Positions 34,301-45,500 of a DNA stretch of 64,000 nt are shown here, piece after piece. A program made the translations under genes and the position numbers. Positions within the stretch are counted from its first letter, which is position 1; the number at the start of each line of letters is the position of its first letter. A model generated the notes under the pieces. That model saw nothing but the letters and a program-made list of their open reading frames with translations. It was not told where the DNA came from and did no database searches. Source of the DNA: Rhodotorula mucilaginosa (lineage: Eukaryota > Basidiomycota > Microbotryomycetes > Sporidiobolales > Sporidiobolaceae); the NCBI GenBank assembly GCA_034406715.1, contig CP137876.1:598001-662000 (forward strand), in the 5' to 3' direction.

Positions 34301-35077
34301 TCGCCCGTACCGTTCGTCGTATCGGTCGTAGCAGGACTCGCCAAGCGCGGATCGGAACCCGCAAGCGAGAATGGAGCGAAGAGATCGAAGGGATTTTGCG
34401 GCGGCATCGAGGCGGCATCTGCGAGCATGTGGACGGCGGCGAAATTCGCTTCCGAAGTCGGCGGCTCGAGCGGAGGGTAGGAATAGGGTCGATGTGTTGG
34501 AGGTGGAGGGAGAGCAGTATGTAGCGGAGCTCGGGGCTGGGATGCGGACGAAGGTCCGGCCGTTGCGAAGAAAGTTGGAGGTTGCGGAGCGGCGGCGTGA
34601 CTCGTAGATGCGACGGGTTGCTGAGTTGCTGCTTCGGCTGCAGCCCTAGTTTCTTCATCCCTTGTTGTTGTTGCTGCTGCTCCTCCTCCGTGCGGAGGCG
34701 CCTTGCTCCGCCGCCTCTTCCGGCCGTCTTCGTTCGGATCCGGGTACTCGCAGTCGACGCTCGCACGCACGCACTCGCCGCAAGCCGGGGTCACTCCGTC
34801 ACAACGAGCTCGTCGCTGCGTTGAGTGAGCGAGGTCAGCCGATGCGGAGAATTCGACCCAGCGAGCATGAATCCTCCGACAAACTCACCGTTTTGCACCT
34901 CCTGCACGCCTGCGTTATACGACTACGTTTGCGCTTGGTGGCTTGCTCTCCCTCCCTGTCGAGCTCTGCTGATGTTGCCCGCGTGTCGTTCGCTTGTGCG
35001 GTGCCCGCGGCAAAGCCGTCGCGATGGTGATGCCGTGGGTCCTCGTTCGCCTTGCTGCCGGACGCTTCCGGCCCCAT
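31391..35077 (-). CDS. Zn2Cys6 fungal transcription factor (regulator 1)
   Basis: Binuclear zinc-cluster regulator. The N-terminal exon starts at 35077 (MGPEASGSKANEDPRHH), runs through a basic stretch (ATKRKRSRITQACRRCKT) and is spliced into RRARCDGVTPACGECVRAS. Together they give C-x2-C-x6-C-x6-C-x2-C-x6-C. A long Pro/Gln/Ala-rich linker follows, then the fungal-specific middle homology domain: LLDVFFRCLGSLFPFLDRRS, YPTTRTVQSILLLSFHEFGL, SFWAFAGMGLRMAQDLGLHL, then NRLTWWAVLAHDRMLSLGTG and AFPAYCRLMLLFGDMCDVVN. The last exon, joined after DDLAMA, ends PPQLPRHQ at 31391. About a dozen exons. It is followed on the same strand by the SDR gene 304 bp upstream of its start, with the sugar porter beyond, so it may regulate them. 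The inducer is unknown. Confidence 0.85.
32499..32529. repeat. AAAG-rich simple repeat in a zinc-cluster gene intron
   Basis: An imperfect purine run of AAAG/AAAAAG units. Read on the coding strand it is a long CTTT-type pyrimidine tract within an intron of the regulator. Confidence 0.85.
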
Positions 35078-35380
35078 GTCTGAATCCTCGAGCAGCTTGC
35101 TATAGCGCAGATCGGTTGCAAGCCAGCTGAGCGAGTTGCTTGACGAATGCCCGGATGTGCGAGATGAGAAAGCGGCCTTCTCGCCGAAGTCACGTGACCC
35201 TCTTCCAAGCTTCCGACGCCAACTAGCTCGACGTGTAGCGGTCGCGACAAGTCTTATGAGGAGGTTCTGAATGCACCTCTGACAATTGTGATCCGAGAGA
35301 ACGCCCTTCCTTGCGACAGTGGATGAACCGACTCTACATGCCCCGACAAAAAAAGACCAGAACAAGAAACGAGATTGAAA
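35078..35380 (-). promoter_or_regulatory. Promoter of zinc-cluster regulator 1
   Basis: A 303-bp stretch between the SDR stop and the regulator start, both on the minus strand. No distinct site was recognised. Confidence 0.4.
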
Positions 35381-36513
35381 TCATGCGGACGCGGTGTGGC
35401 CACCGTCCACTCGGACATCGGAGCCTGTCATCCATGAGGAAGCGTTACTGAGGAGGAAGACGGTCGGTCCGATGAGGTCCTCCGGCTGTTGCGAGAAGTA
35501 AAACCCGATCAGCGTGGGAAACTCAAGCGCAAGAGAATGCGCGGTCGTAGTTTGGCTCCAAACGTACAGCTCCGAGACGGTTCAGCATAGCACCACGCAT
35601 CCAAGTCTCCTCCAGATCGGGCTTCTCAGCGAGGAGCGCGTCCGTCATGGCGGTCCGGATGTACTGTTGGTGGCAAAATCAGAAAAGGGGAAACTTTGAA
35701 CGAAATGACCGCTTCTGCAGGAAAGTGAGCGTAGACTCACTCCGGGCGAGAGCGTGTTGATACGAATGCCGTAAGCGGGTCCCCATTCCTGCGCCAGACT
35801 GCGGCACATCTGGTGAACCGCCGCCTTGCTCGAGTTGTACGCCGAGCAGGTCAAACCCCGGTTCGCGATCTCTCCCGACATGGATGCGATCAGGACGAGA
35901 CTGCATCCTTGCATGTTCCGGTCTCGCCAGAATTTTGCCGCAGTCTTTGCGGTCACGAAAGCGCCGGCAACGCTGTGTGACGAATGCGGGCCGAATCAGC
36001 ATTTTTCAACAAAGTCTGCTCGCCCTTTTTCCAGGCTGAGAAAAGCAATACTGACTTGATCTCCATGATCCTCCGGAACCCGTCCATAGGATAGTCGATA
36101 GCCGGGACCATTTGCTGGACACCGGCGCCGGCGACGACACCACGCACGGTCCCCTTCGACACCTTTTCGATCTTGTTGAACGTCTCGAGCATCAACTCCT
36201 CATTCGTGATGTCGCAGACATGGTACGACGCCGAGGCTCCATTCTTGGAAGCCGCCTTCTTGATGGCGTCCCACTCGCCGTCGCCGTTCGTGGGCTCGGG
36301 GAGGATGTCAAGGCAGGCGACCGAACCACCGGCTTCTGCGATCCCTTTCGCCAACGCCTGCCCGATCCCACGACCGCCGCCGGTTACGATGATGGTCGTG
36401 TTGGCAAGGCTGAACAACGACGGCGTCGAGGTGTGAGCAGCTGGCGCAAAGTCGCGCTCCGGAAGGTGGCCATTGGGCAGCGAGGTCTCAGAGGTGACGT
36501 CTTGCACGAGCAT
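35381..36513 (-). CDS. Short-chain dehydrogenase/reductase, polyol type
   Basis: Classical SDR, NAD(P)-dependent. It starts MLVQDVTSETSLPNGH at 36513. It shows TIIVTGGGRGIG (cofactor loop), CDITNEE (adenine side), VAGAGVQ (the NNAG equivalent), the catalytic Ser in IASMSG, the YNSSK catalytic pair, GIRINTLSPGYIRT, and the C-terminal SSWMTGSDVRVDGGH. Exon joins are at EIN|VAGAFV, SPG|YIRT and after LNRLGA. The YNSSK..GIR(I/V)N.LSPGY pattern is shared by fungal NADP-mannitol dehydrogenases, D-arabinitol dehydrogenases and sorbose reductases, so a ketose/polyol interconversion is the best guess. Substrate cannot be fixed from sequence. It lacks a signal peptide and is probably cytosolic. It is divergent from the sugar porter, which supports a role in sugar or polyol use. 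Confidence 0.82.
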
Positions 36514-37131
36514 CGTGTTGGTGTTGCGCTCTGGTGCACGTCTGACTGACTGGCTTCTTGCAGACCATGGCTCTTTGGGCCGCGGACCTGCATACGACGG
36601 AGTGGGGAAACCGCTCTCAGCATTTTCCCGCTCTTGACCCGAATATCCGACGGCAGTTCGAGAGTGGGCCGAGCGCGCAGGCGATCGACCGACATTTCCG
36701 CCAGCTGCCCCTCATCCTTCGCACCCCCACTCGCGCGGCGCCCTTCCTCGCACCAGCAGCTCGTCAGCTGGCAGCGGATGTCGCGGTCGATACATCCGAA
36801 CTCGTAGCCCAGCGGGTGAGGAGCCGCCAATCGCTCGTCAGCCGCTGGTCCCGTTGATCAGCCGCAGCGAGTGGCCTTTTCCGCTTCGATCTCCCAGCCT
36901 CGGAAACGTACTCCCCCCCTCGCTTGGGGCGCCGCCTTGATCACTCCGCATTCCCTGATCCAAGGCGCCCACTTCTCGTCCTTCTCTGCGACACCTTCCG
37001 CCCGCACCAGCAGCCTGAGCAGTCTTGCGCAGGTCTTCTCACCCACTCGCCCTCGCTCCTGCTGTGCTCCGCCTTTGCTAGACCGCCACTTGAAGCCTGA
37101 GCTACTCCGTCCTCGACAAGCTCGCCCAGCC
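36514..37131. promoter_or_regulatory. Shared divergent promoter of the SDR and the sugar porter
   Basis: A 618-bp spacer between divergent start codons. It contains ATTTCCG at 36694-36700, TTTTCCG at 36877-36883 and CGGAAAC at 36901-36907; the last two form an inverted pair TTTCCG-N17-CGGAAA. The same hexamer forms the arms of the palindrome in the DAS/DAK promoter. Chance cannot be excluded. Confidence 0.5.
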
Positions 37132-39690
37132 ATGAAGCCGTTCGACCAACCGTACCGGTTCGCTATGAAGCGACTTCCTCCGCAATATCTCATGGCGTGC
37201 ATCACGGCTTGCTGTGGCTCGGGGTGAGTTTTCCGTCCTCGCATTTCGTGGTGTCCGACTCGCAAGAACTGGCATTTCTTTCGTCGCTTCCTGCGGTCAG
37301 ATGTTGATCCATGAGACTCTTCACTGATTCATTTCGGAATCTGCAGCATGCTGCTCTTCGGGTATGTCTCGCTCAACCGATCCGGCAGGAACAAGGATGA
37401 CTTCCCAATGCGAAGCGCCGACTGCTTCTGACGCGCCTGACTTTGTCGCGTTCCTACAGTTACGACCAAGGTGTACTCGGCGGTCTTTTGTCCGGCGGCC
37501 CGTTCCAACGCCGCTTCCCCGAGCTCACGACGAACAGCAACCTCCGAGGTGCTACGGTCGCAATCTGTGCGTCCATCACTTTTCCTCGCTTTTCCTCCTG
37601 CTGCTCCAGGTTGCTTACCCTGTCTACGCCCTCTAGATGAGATCGGCTGTGCGTTGGGAGCCGTGTTCGGCTTCTTCTACGGCGACAAACTCGGGCGACG
37701 GAACAGCATCATGCTCGGCATGCTCGTTCTTTCGATCGGCGCCATTCTCCAGTTCATGTCGTACGGCCTTGCTCAGATGATCGTCGGCCGCGTCGTCACC
37801 GGTCTCGGCAACGGTCTCAACGTACGTCCAGTTTCCTCCGCTCCTGTTCGAGACTCGCACTGATCTTTTTCGCACGCAACACAGACCGCAACGTGAGCTC
37901 GCTTCTGGCAACCGTAACGTTCCCGGCGGCTCGGAAACTCATGCGCTGTTTCAACAGGATCCCTGTCTACCAGAACGAGTGCTCCAAGGCGCACCACCGA
38001 GGCCGCGCCGTCGTCATCGAGGTCAGTTCCTCGAGCCCTTTCCTCCTCGGCCTTCTCCGCGCTCTACTGACGAGGCTCCACACGCAGATGGCTGTCGTAA
38101 GGGGCTTGATGTCTTTTACCTTTAGACCTGTTGCTAACCTGAACCGTGCAGAACATCTTTGGAGTCATGCTGGCGTACTGGGTCGATTACGGTTTGCGCA
38201 ACAACCAGACGGAGGCGCAGTGGCGTCTGCGTAAGCCTCCTACATCTCGAATCGATGGCTGAGTTCATTGCGTATGCTGATGTTGACGGTCTCTGTGCAG
38301 CGCTCGCTCTGCAAGTCGCGTTCGCGCTCGTAACGGTCTCGACGATCATCTTCCTCCCCGAATCGCCTCGTTGGCTCGCTTCTCGGGGCCGCATCGCCGA
38401 GGCACGCGACGTGATCCACCACCTCGACAGCACTCCCGACGAGAAGGCTCGAGCCATCAGCGTCGACGTTCAGATGAACGAGATCCTCGCCGCCATCGAG
38501 GAGGAGCGCAAGACCGCCACCGGTTTCCGGACGTGTCTACGCATGGGCGCGCCCAGATATAGGCAAAGGGTTGGCCTCGGCATGTTTTCGCAGTTCGCTC
38601 AGCAGATCTCAGGTATCAACCTGATCACGTACTACGCCCGTGAGTGGCTCCAGATCTCGCAGAATCGCAAAGAGCTGAATTGGTCCACTTTTTGCAGCCG
38701 TCATCTTCCAGCAGAGTATAGGGATGTCCCACGACACTGCTCTACTGCTCAGCGGTTTAAACGGCTGTGCATATTTCCTGTCGGCGCTTGTACCGATCCC
38801 GCTAATCGAGCGCGTCGGCCGGAGGAAACTGATGATCTTTTCCGCCGCGGGACAAGCAATCACCATGGCGATCTTGGCGGCGATGACACAAGACGTCGGA
38901 AACAAGGCTAAAGGCTACGTTGCGGCGGTGATGCTCTTTGTCTTCAACTTCTTCTTCGTAAGCGAATCTGACTTTTTTCCGGCCGGTCGAACAAAACTCT
39001 GATTCTTCGCGTTCCGCCTACAGTCCTGCGGCTTCCTCTCCATCCCGTGGCTCTACCCGGCAGAGATCAACCCCCTTGCCACACGAGCGCAGGGCGCAGG
39101 CCTTGCGACGATGACCAACTGGCTCTTTACCTTCTTGGTCGTCATGATCACTCCGACGCAAGTAATCTTTCAAGTCTTCGCTTATGGAGTTTCAGAGCTG
39201 ACGTTTGTCATCCTCTACAGTGCCACCGAAAAGATCGGCTACAAGTCCGTCCGGAATCCGCTGCTTGCGCACAACCTGCGGGTGCTGACCGGACTTTCGC
39301 CCTGCAGGTTCTATATTGTCTGGGCCTGCACCAACGCCGCTTTTGTCCTCATTATCTACGTCTTCTGTGAGTTATCTATCTGCTTCAGATCCGCTAGGTC
39401 CAACAAGCACCTGACCCCCGCGTTTCCGCGCAGTCGTTGAGACGACTGGCCAGACTCTCGAAGACCTCGACCTCCTCTTCGCACGCGAACAGTCGTGGTT
39501 CATCGGTCCCAAGTCGGCTCGTCTGGCGAAAGAGATCCGCGCCGCTCGCAACGCCCAGCGCCAGGAGGCTCTCGCGACCGGCGTCGTCAACCTCACCGCC
39601 TACAAGGCCGGAATCGCCGGCGCGCGTCCGCTCGACCTGGAACACGTCGAACAGACTTCGGAGGAGAAGTTTGACACCAAGGAGGACTGA
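37132..39690 (+). CDS. MFS sugar porter (hexose/pentose/polyol transporter)
   Basis: Twelve-helix major-facilitator protein of the sugar-porter family in the plasma membrane. It starts MKPFDQPYRFAMKRLPPQYL. Motifs in order: LLFGYDQGVLGGLL in helix 1, GDKLGRRNSIMLG after helix 2, the family PVYQNECSKAHHRGRAV loop, PESPRWLASRGR after helix 6, QQISGINLITYYAPVIF in helix 7, ERVGRRKLMIFSAAGQ, WLYPAEINPLATRAQG, TNWLFTFLVVMITP, and FVETTGQTLEDLDLLF at the end of helix 12. The hydrophilic C-terminal tail ends TKED. At least ten introns, some interrupting motifs (for example after TYYA and after VFF). Substrate is not predictable from the motifs. It is divergent from the SDR, and a decayed partial copy lies directly downstream. 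Confidence 0.92.
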
Positions 39691-40372
39691 TGCGCGCGAG
39701 TATTGGACTTTGGTATGGCGCCGTACGGGTCCGAGTCTCAGAACTGATCATATGATAAGCCGTGTGAAACTGTAACAAAATATCCCTCGCTCGCTTCCAA
39801 TCCCTGCGAGACTCGGACGAATGATCGGAATTCCTCAGCGGTTAATTTGCACTCCTCTTTCGCTGCTTCTAGCATTCTCAGAGGAGCGGAACAAGTCTAA
39901 GGCGTGTCTAAGGAGAGGGAGTGGGTCTCAAAGTTTCTTGTCTCTGCAGCTTGTGACAGTGTCAGCAGCGTATAGGCAGCGCGTTTTGCTTGGAATGGGG
40001 TCCCAGTTTATGCAGTAGATCTCCGGCATCAATCTGATCACCTACTACGCCCGTGAGTGGCTCTGAATCCCGAGAAATCGACCAAAAATGCTGAACTCGC
40101 TTTTTGCAGCCGTCATCTTCGAGCAGAGTGTCGGGATGAGTCACGACACTGCTCTACTGATGAGCAGTTTGAACGGTTGTGCCTACTTCTTGTCGGTTCG
40201 AGCATATGCATATGTACAATGCGGCCGAGACGAGCGATGAGATTCGGCCGTCGCGGCGGATGGACAATTTTCCGGCTTGGCTCTCCCTCGACCAGGCGTT
40301 CTCGCTTCCATTGAGCGCGAGCGGTAGACCACTTCCAGTATCCGGCAGCGTCAACCAACGCGAGAAGAAGGC
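39691..40372. other. Porter-epoxide hydrolase spacer with a porter relic
   Basis: A 682-bp region that contains the porter's 3' end, the decayed porter copy listed separately, and the roughly 170-bp proximal promoter of the epoxide hydrolase gene. Nothing else was recognised. Confidence 0.5.
39880..40198 (+). pseudogene. Partial decayed duplicate of the sugar porter
   Basis: The stretch is collinear with the intact porter gene at about 38500-38800. It covers the loop before helix 7, QRVLLGMGSQFMQ, ISGINLITYYA, the following intron (same donor GTGAGTGGCTC and acceptor TTTTTGCAG) and the next exon (AVIFEQSVGMSHDTALLMSSLNGCAYFLS). Because the intron is kept, it is a DNA-level duplicate and not a retrocopy. 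A stop codon replaces the second Gln of QQISG and the 5' part is scrambled. Both ends of the gene are missing. It runs in the same direction as the intact gene and about 190 bp behind it, so it is likely a tandem duplication remnant. It may now be part of the epoxide hydrolase promoter. Confidence 0.92.
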
Positions 40373-42379
40373 ATGCCGGCCCGCACGCTCACGCTGCGCC
40401 CGTTCTCGCCGTCGTTCACGGCTTCGGAGCTGGACGGTCTCGCTCGCGCGCTCGAGCCGTCGCGCTTGCCTGGCGAGACGTACGCTTCCCGCCAGACCAA
40501 ATACGGGATCAAGCATGCTTGGATGAAGAATGCCCTCCAACGGTGGAAGGACGGGTTCGATTGGTCAGTCACGCTCTTTCCGCCCCACATCCACCAACGG
40601 GTTGTTGTGTCGGAGCTGATGCAGATGCGCGCCCCCGGACAGGAAGAAGCACGAGCAGGAGATCAACGAGGTCGATCACTATATGGTGCAGGTCCAAACC
40701 GACGGCGTACAACATGATGTGGGTTAACCAAGATCCCCACCGCGGCAGCGGAGTTGCTTGAGAAGCTGACCGGTGACCACCTCGCAAAGCTGCATGTGAT
40801 TTACCACGAATCGAAAGACCCGAATGCGATTCCGCTTTTGCTGTTGCATGGGTGGCCCGGTTCCGCGTTCGAGTTTATCGAGGGTGAGCGCCGACCCGGA
40901 GGCGGAAAGACCCCTCGCCCCTCCCAGCCATCTCTTTTCCTTACTTCAATACTGACACCGAACACATCTACAGCAATCAAGATCCTTCGCAAGAGTACAT
41001 CGCCCGCTTTCCACTTGATCGCGCCCATGGAGCCCGGCTACGGATGGAGCACTCCGCCGCCACTCGACCGCGGCTTCAACATGAACGATTGCACGGCGCT
41101 CATGAACGACTTGATGGTCGGACTCGGGTACGGAGACGGTTACGCTGCTCAGGTACGGAGTCATTCACTGGGCCACAAGCTTTGTCCCGGGATGACTAAA
41201 AGGCGGATTTGGCGGGAGCAGGGTGGCGACATCGGTTCGGGACTCGCACGACTCCTCGCCGTCAACTACGACGCATGCAAATGCATCAACATCAACTAGT
41301 GCGTCCTCCTCGCCGGCCTAGGCGGACCCCGCTTTTCTTTTCGCTTCAGTCTCCGGCGCCACGAGCAGTCCGTGTTCTGATCTCCCTCCACTCCTCGTGC
41401 CGCCGAAATTTCTCCCGTTCCCCTAGCATGCCTGCCGTTGCACCACCAGAGGACGCCCCGGAGCGACACCAGATCAAACCACATGAGGAGGATGCGCTCC
41501 GACGTGCGGACGAGTTTCAGAAGACGGGGAGGGGGTACGCCAACATGCATGCGACGAGACCCGGTGCGGATTCTCTCTACAGTGTACTCAACCCGAGGCA
41601 GCGTCTGATCCCGTCCTCGAGATAAAAGAGTGACCGGACTCACTCTGTTTTCCAATTGGTTCACGGGACACAGGTACGATCGGCATCGTGGTCGGTAGTT
41701 CGCCGGTCGCACTGCTCGCTTGGAGTAAGTTTGACCTGCCATTTTGACAGCGTGCGCGAACAGCACACCGCCATCTTCCACGCCACTGACCCTGTGGCAC
41801 TTCTCTTCTCCGGGGCAGTCGCCGAGAAGTACCTCGCTTGGACGTAAGTCGGCATGCGTTTTTTGCTCTGATGGAATTGAACCCATCAAGGTCATGACTC
41901 CAGTTTCTCACATACCCGAATATGCACATAGCGACGAGGATCCGCCGCTCGACACGATCCTCGCGATCTGCACCATCTGGTGGATCCGCGACTCGTACCC
42001 TTCGTCGATCTGGGCCTACGCCGACTTTCTCGAGACGGGCATCTCGGCCCTGCACAACGACCCAAAATACAGACTCGACAAGAAACCGTTCGGGTTCTCG
42101 AGCTTCAAGGAGGAGATTAGCGCGACGCCTGAGGCATGGGCGGGCAGGAACGGCAACTTGCAGTTTTATCGGTACCACGACAAGGTGCGCCACCTTCGCC
42201 CTCACTTTTTCGCTGAGGGTCTTTCAGAATGCACAAATCTGGTTCCCGAGTCGCTCATTCTCCGATTCGGGCAACAGGGAGGGCACTTTGCGGCGCTCGA
42301 GCAGCCTGAAGCGTTCGCGCAAGATATGCAGGACTGCTTCGGCAAGATTTGGCCTCTCTCGCAGCAGCAACAGTCGTAG
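40373..42379 (+). CDS. EPH1: Epoxide hydrolase, microsomal/Rhodotorula type
   Basis: Alpha/beta-hydrolase-fold enzyme that opens epoxides to diols, of the microsomal type known from Rhodotorula. The N-terminal EHN domain begins MPARTLTLRPFSPSFTASEL and runs through WKDGFDWKKHEQEINEVDHY. HVIYHESKDPNAIPLLLLHG then gives the HGWPGS oxyanion-side motif. The nucleophile Asp is in GGDIGSGLA (usually GGDWGS). The cap region follows (SSPVALLAW, DTILAICTIWWIRDS, RFYRYHD-type segment). The catalytic His lies in GGHFAALEQPEAF. About nine exons with joins at GFDW, VQHD|LHVIY, FEFIE, INY|MPAVAP, RPG|TIGIVV and LAWT|DEDPP. No N-terminal membrane anchor is evident. The substitution of Ile for Trp beside the nucleophile is unusual and may alter substrate fit. 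The gene is convergent with zinc-cluster regulator 2. Confidence 0.85.
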
Positions 42380-42502
42380 TAAGCCCGTGATGTGATTAAA
42401 ACCTGAAGTATGTCAAGACGGACAGGAGCCAGAACAAGGAGGAGACGAAAAGGGAGGAGAAAGAATTGCACTGAGTACGAGCAAGCAAGCACGAAAAAAA
42501 GG

Positions 42503-45500
42503 CTAGAACGTGCCGAGGGTCGCAAAAGAACCGAGAGGACTCCAGGTCGACCAGGAGAAGCTTGGGTCGCCAAACTCGAGCCCTTCAAGCAACGTGCGAT
42601 CGAAATCGCCGTCGCCACTTCCCGTGCCAGCGATGCCGTCATTGCGAGGTGTCCTGCAATCGCGCGCAGCAGGTGAGACAGTCAGCGTTGAGCAATTGAA
42701 GGGACGAAGGCGACGGATACGTACATGCCGAGAGGAGGAGTCGCAGCAAAGGGGGATGCTTGATGTGACGACAACGATGGGCCCGACGAGAGTTGATGGT
42801 GCATCGGGCTCGGGGTGAGCAGCGCGTCGAGCGACATGCTGCCACCGCTGCCGCCGCCACCGCCGCCATGCGCAGTGATCGCGGCCGGAGTGACATACAT
42901 GGTCTCGTCCGCTCCGCCGGCCGCGAGAATATCCGGCACGGCCACCATCGTCGAGATCCTTCTCAATGCGTCTCCGAACGATTCGTCGTCCCCGCTCAGG
43001 GATGGCCATCCACTCGATCTCATGGCCTCCCGACGCGCTTTTCGCTCTTGGTAAGCGGTCATAAGCATCCGGAACGCCTTGAGACTGCTCGAAGCGACGA
43101 GTCTGACTTCGACAACTCGACTCGAGGCGTGGCGTTCGAGCCAGCCAAAGATGCTCGTGATGGCGGCAACGTCCTCTTCGATGACTTCTGGCGTCGTCGC
43201 GTCGTCAACGTCGTCAGCTTGCCACAAAGTCGAGAAGAGAACAATCACGGCAAGCTGGATGTTGACGATTTGGAACGCTCCGCGCAAGAGGGGAGCTGAA
43301 CTGAGCGAGACTTGAGTGGCGAGAATGACGCGCGCGGCGCTGATCGCACGCTCGGTCGAGAAGCGGTACGTCTCGTCGGTGCGACCTTTGCTCACGTACG
43401 GGCGATGCAGCCGGAGGATCCGCGAGTGGATGCCTGTCAAGAAGCGACCGCGCGCAAGTCAGAAGGCATCAAGACATGTTGAGGAGGTGGATGTGCGAGA
43501 TGTGATTCGGAAAAACGCACCTTGGACCACGGCGCTGCGTCGCCACAGTGTCATCAACGGCTCTCCTAGTGGCGGAATGTACGCTTCACTCAAATCAGCT
43601 GGGATGTCGTTGAGAATCGCCCTGCGAGGGGGAAAAGGTTCCGAAAAGCGGTCAGCAACAGCGACGTTTGCACGCGGCACCTGCGACCTCCTTCGACTCA
43701 CTGGTACCTCGCATCCGTTGCTAGCACGACTTCGTACGTCATGACCTCGCCCGACTGCCCGAGACCTTCCTTGAACTGGTATTGCTCGAGAGCGATGCGG
43801 TGCCGGACGAGCTGCGCACAAATAACAGACCGACCAGTCAGACTCGGAGATGAGAAAAAAAAATGCCTCCGCAGACGGGAGAAGATAGGACGCACATCAA
43901 GCGAAGTGTCTGTCGCGAGATGGTCCGGGCGAGGCGGAACGATTCCTTCTGGCACGAGATCGACATCGTTATAGTTTCCCGGGAGGGCTGAATCGACTGC
44001 ATTCGCCAAGATCGCCGAGACGGATTCGAAGTCGTCGTCAGCGGACAGGTGCATGTCGTCTCCCGGAGCAAAGGTCCAGCATGCCGGCAAGGAGGACGTG
44101 ACGAAACTTACCGAGATGAGGCGGCAACAAGGTCTTGCTCCGGATGCTCGTGTAGTCGAGGAAGAGCAGCGTCGACATCAACCTGAGCGCCATCTCTCGC
44201 TTGAGTGAGCTCACCCCGGGCGGCAAGCCGGTGTGTGCCTCGCTGTCTTCCGAGTACGGCGGCATCGTGGTCGGGTCTGACCCGAGCCGGTGCAACTTGA
44301 GTTGCTGCGCCATCCGGATCGCGTTCGAGAGGTAAAACTGGTGCCGCTCGACGGCGGCGGCGTTCCCGGCAAAGAGGTAATACGGCGCAAAGAGGACGAT
44401 CGCTTGTACGGTCCGGAACCTCGGTTTCGTCGTCGGTTTGAGCCACTCGGCGCACTCGAGCGCGCGTTCGGCGCACTCGACGTACTTGGCCGGCAACTCG
44501 TCCAGGTCTTGACCCGTGATACTCAACAGCGGGGTCGAGATTGGGGCCTCGAGCGACTTGACGCTGAGGGCGAGGGTCAGGGCAAAGTAGGCCACCCAGA
44601 GGGGATCGATGCTGTATTGACGACCTTGAGACCGCAACGTCGAGTAAGCTTCGTATTCGGCGAGGAAGGTCGGCTTGTGATGCACTGCAAAGGTGGGTAG
44701 GTGGGGAGGATATGGGTGTCAATTGGTTTTCTGGTAGGGTTCGACCTCCCGCTGAAATATCGGACCGCGCTGAACGTACGATGCCAAGCCCAGTCAACCC
44801 GGGTAAAGTAGTTGTTCAGCATCCAGTCCGTCTCGGCTTTCCGACTCGGCAAGACGGCAAAGATCTCTTCGAGTGCCGCCCTTCTCTTCTTCGCGATCGC
44901 CGGCGGCGGTTCGACCATCGTGGCCGAATAGCGCGGCAAGAGCGAGGCCATCGCTCGAGCTGCGACTTCGTCGATCGGTTCGGGCGTATGCGAGAGAGCG
45001 AGAGAGCGCCCCCCGCCTGCTGTGGCGTCATGCTGGTGTACACCGTGTCGAGAGGACTGCGTTGTCGAACTCGTGCTGGTGCGTAACGGAGATCCGACGG
45101 CGTGCGAACCGAGAGGAGCACCACCACTACCTCCGCCGCCAGATTTGGACGACGAAGAAGCGACGTGGGAGGCGGAAGCGCGGCGTTCGTGCTGCTGCGT
45201 CGAAGAGGACGAGAGATACGTTGCGATCGGGTAGGTCCCTCCCGCCCCCGCTGCTGCTGCTTGTGCTTGTGCGTGTCCGTGACTTGGACCACCGGCGCGA
45301 TTCGCAGAGGATGAAGAAGATCGCGTATTGTGGTTCTGAGCCTGGGCGGCCGCTGGGAGAGAGGGAGACAGAGAGACGGATTGTCAGGGAAATCGTGCGC
45401 TTGGTCCACAACCACTAGGGTTCCCTGACCCAATTCGACTATCCGCAGGTGCCTTAAGGTGTGGTAAGAACGAAGGGGGGTTTCTCGAACGTACCCAACC

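Noticed and set aside
39880-40198. Retrocopy of the sugar porter
   Set aside because: The intron between the TYYA and VIF exons is still present, so the copy was made from DNA.
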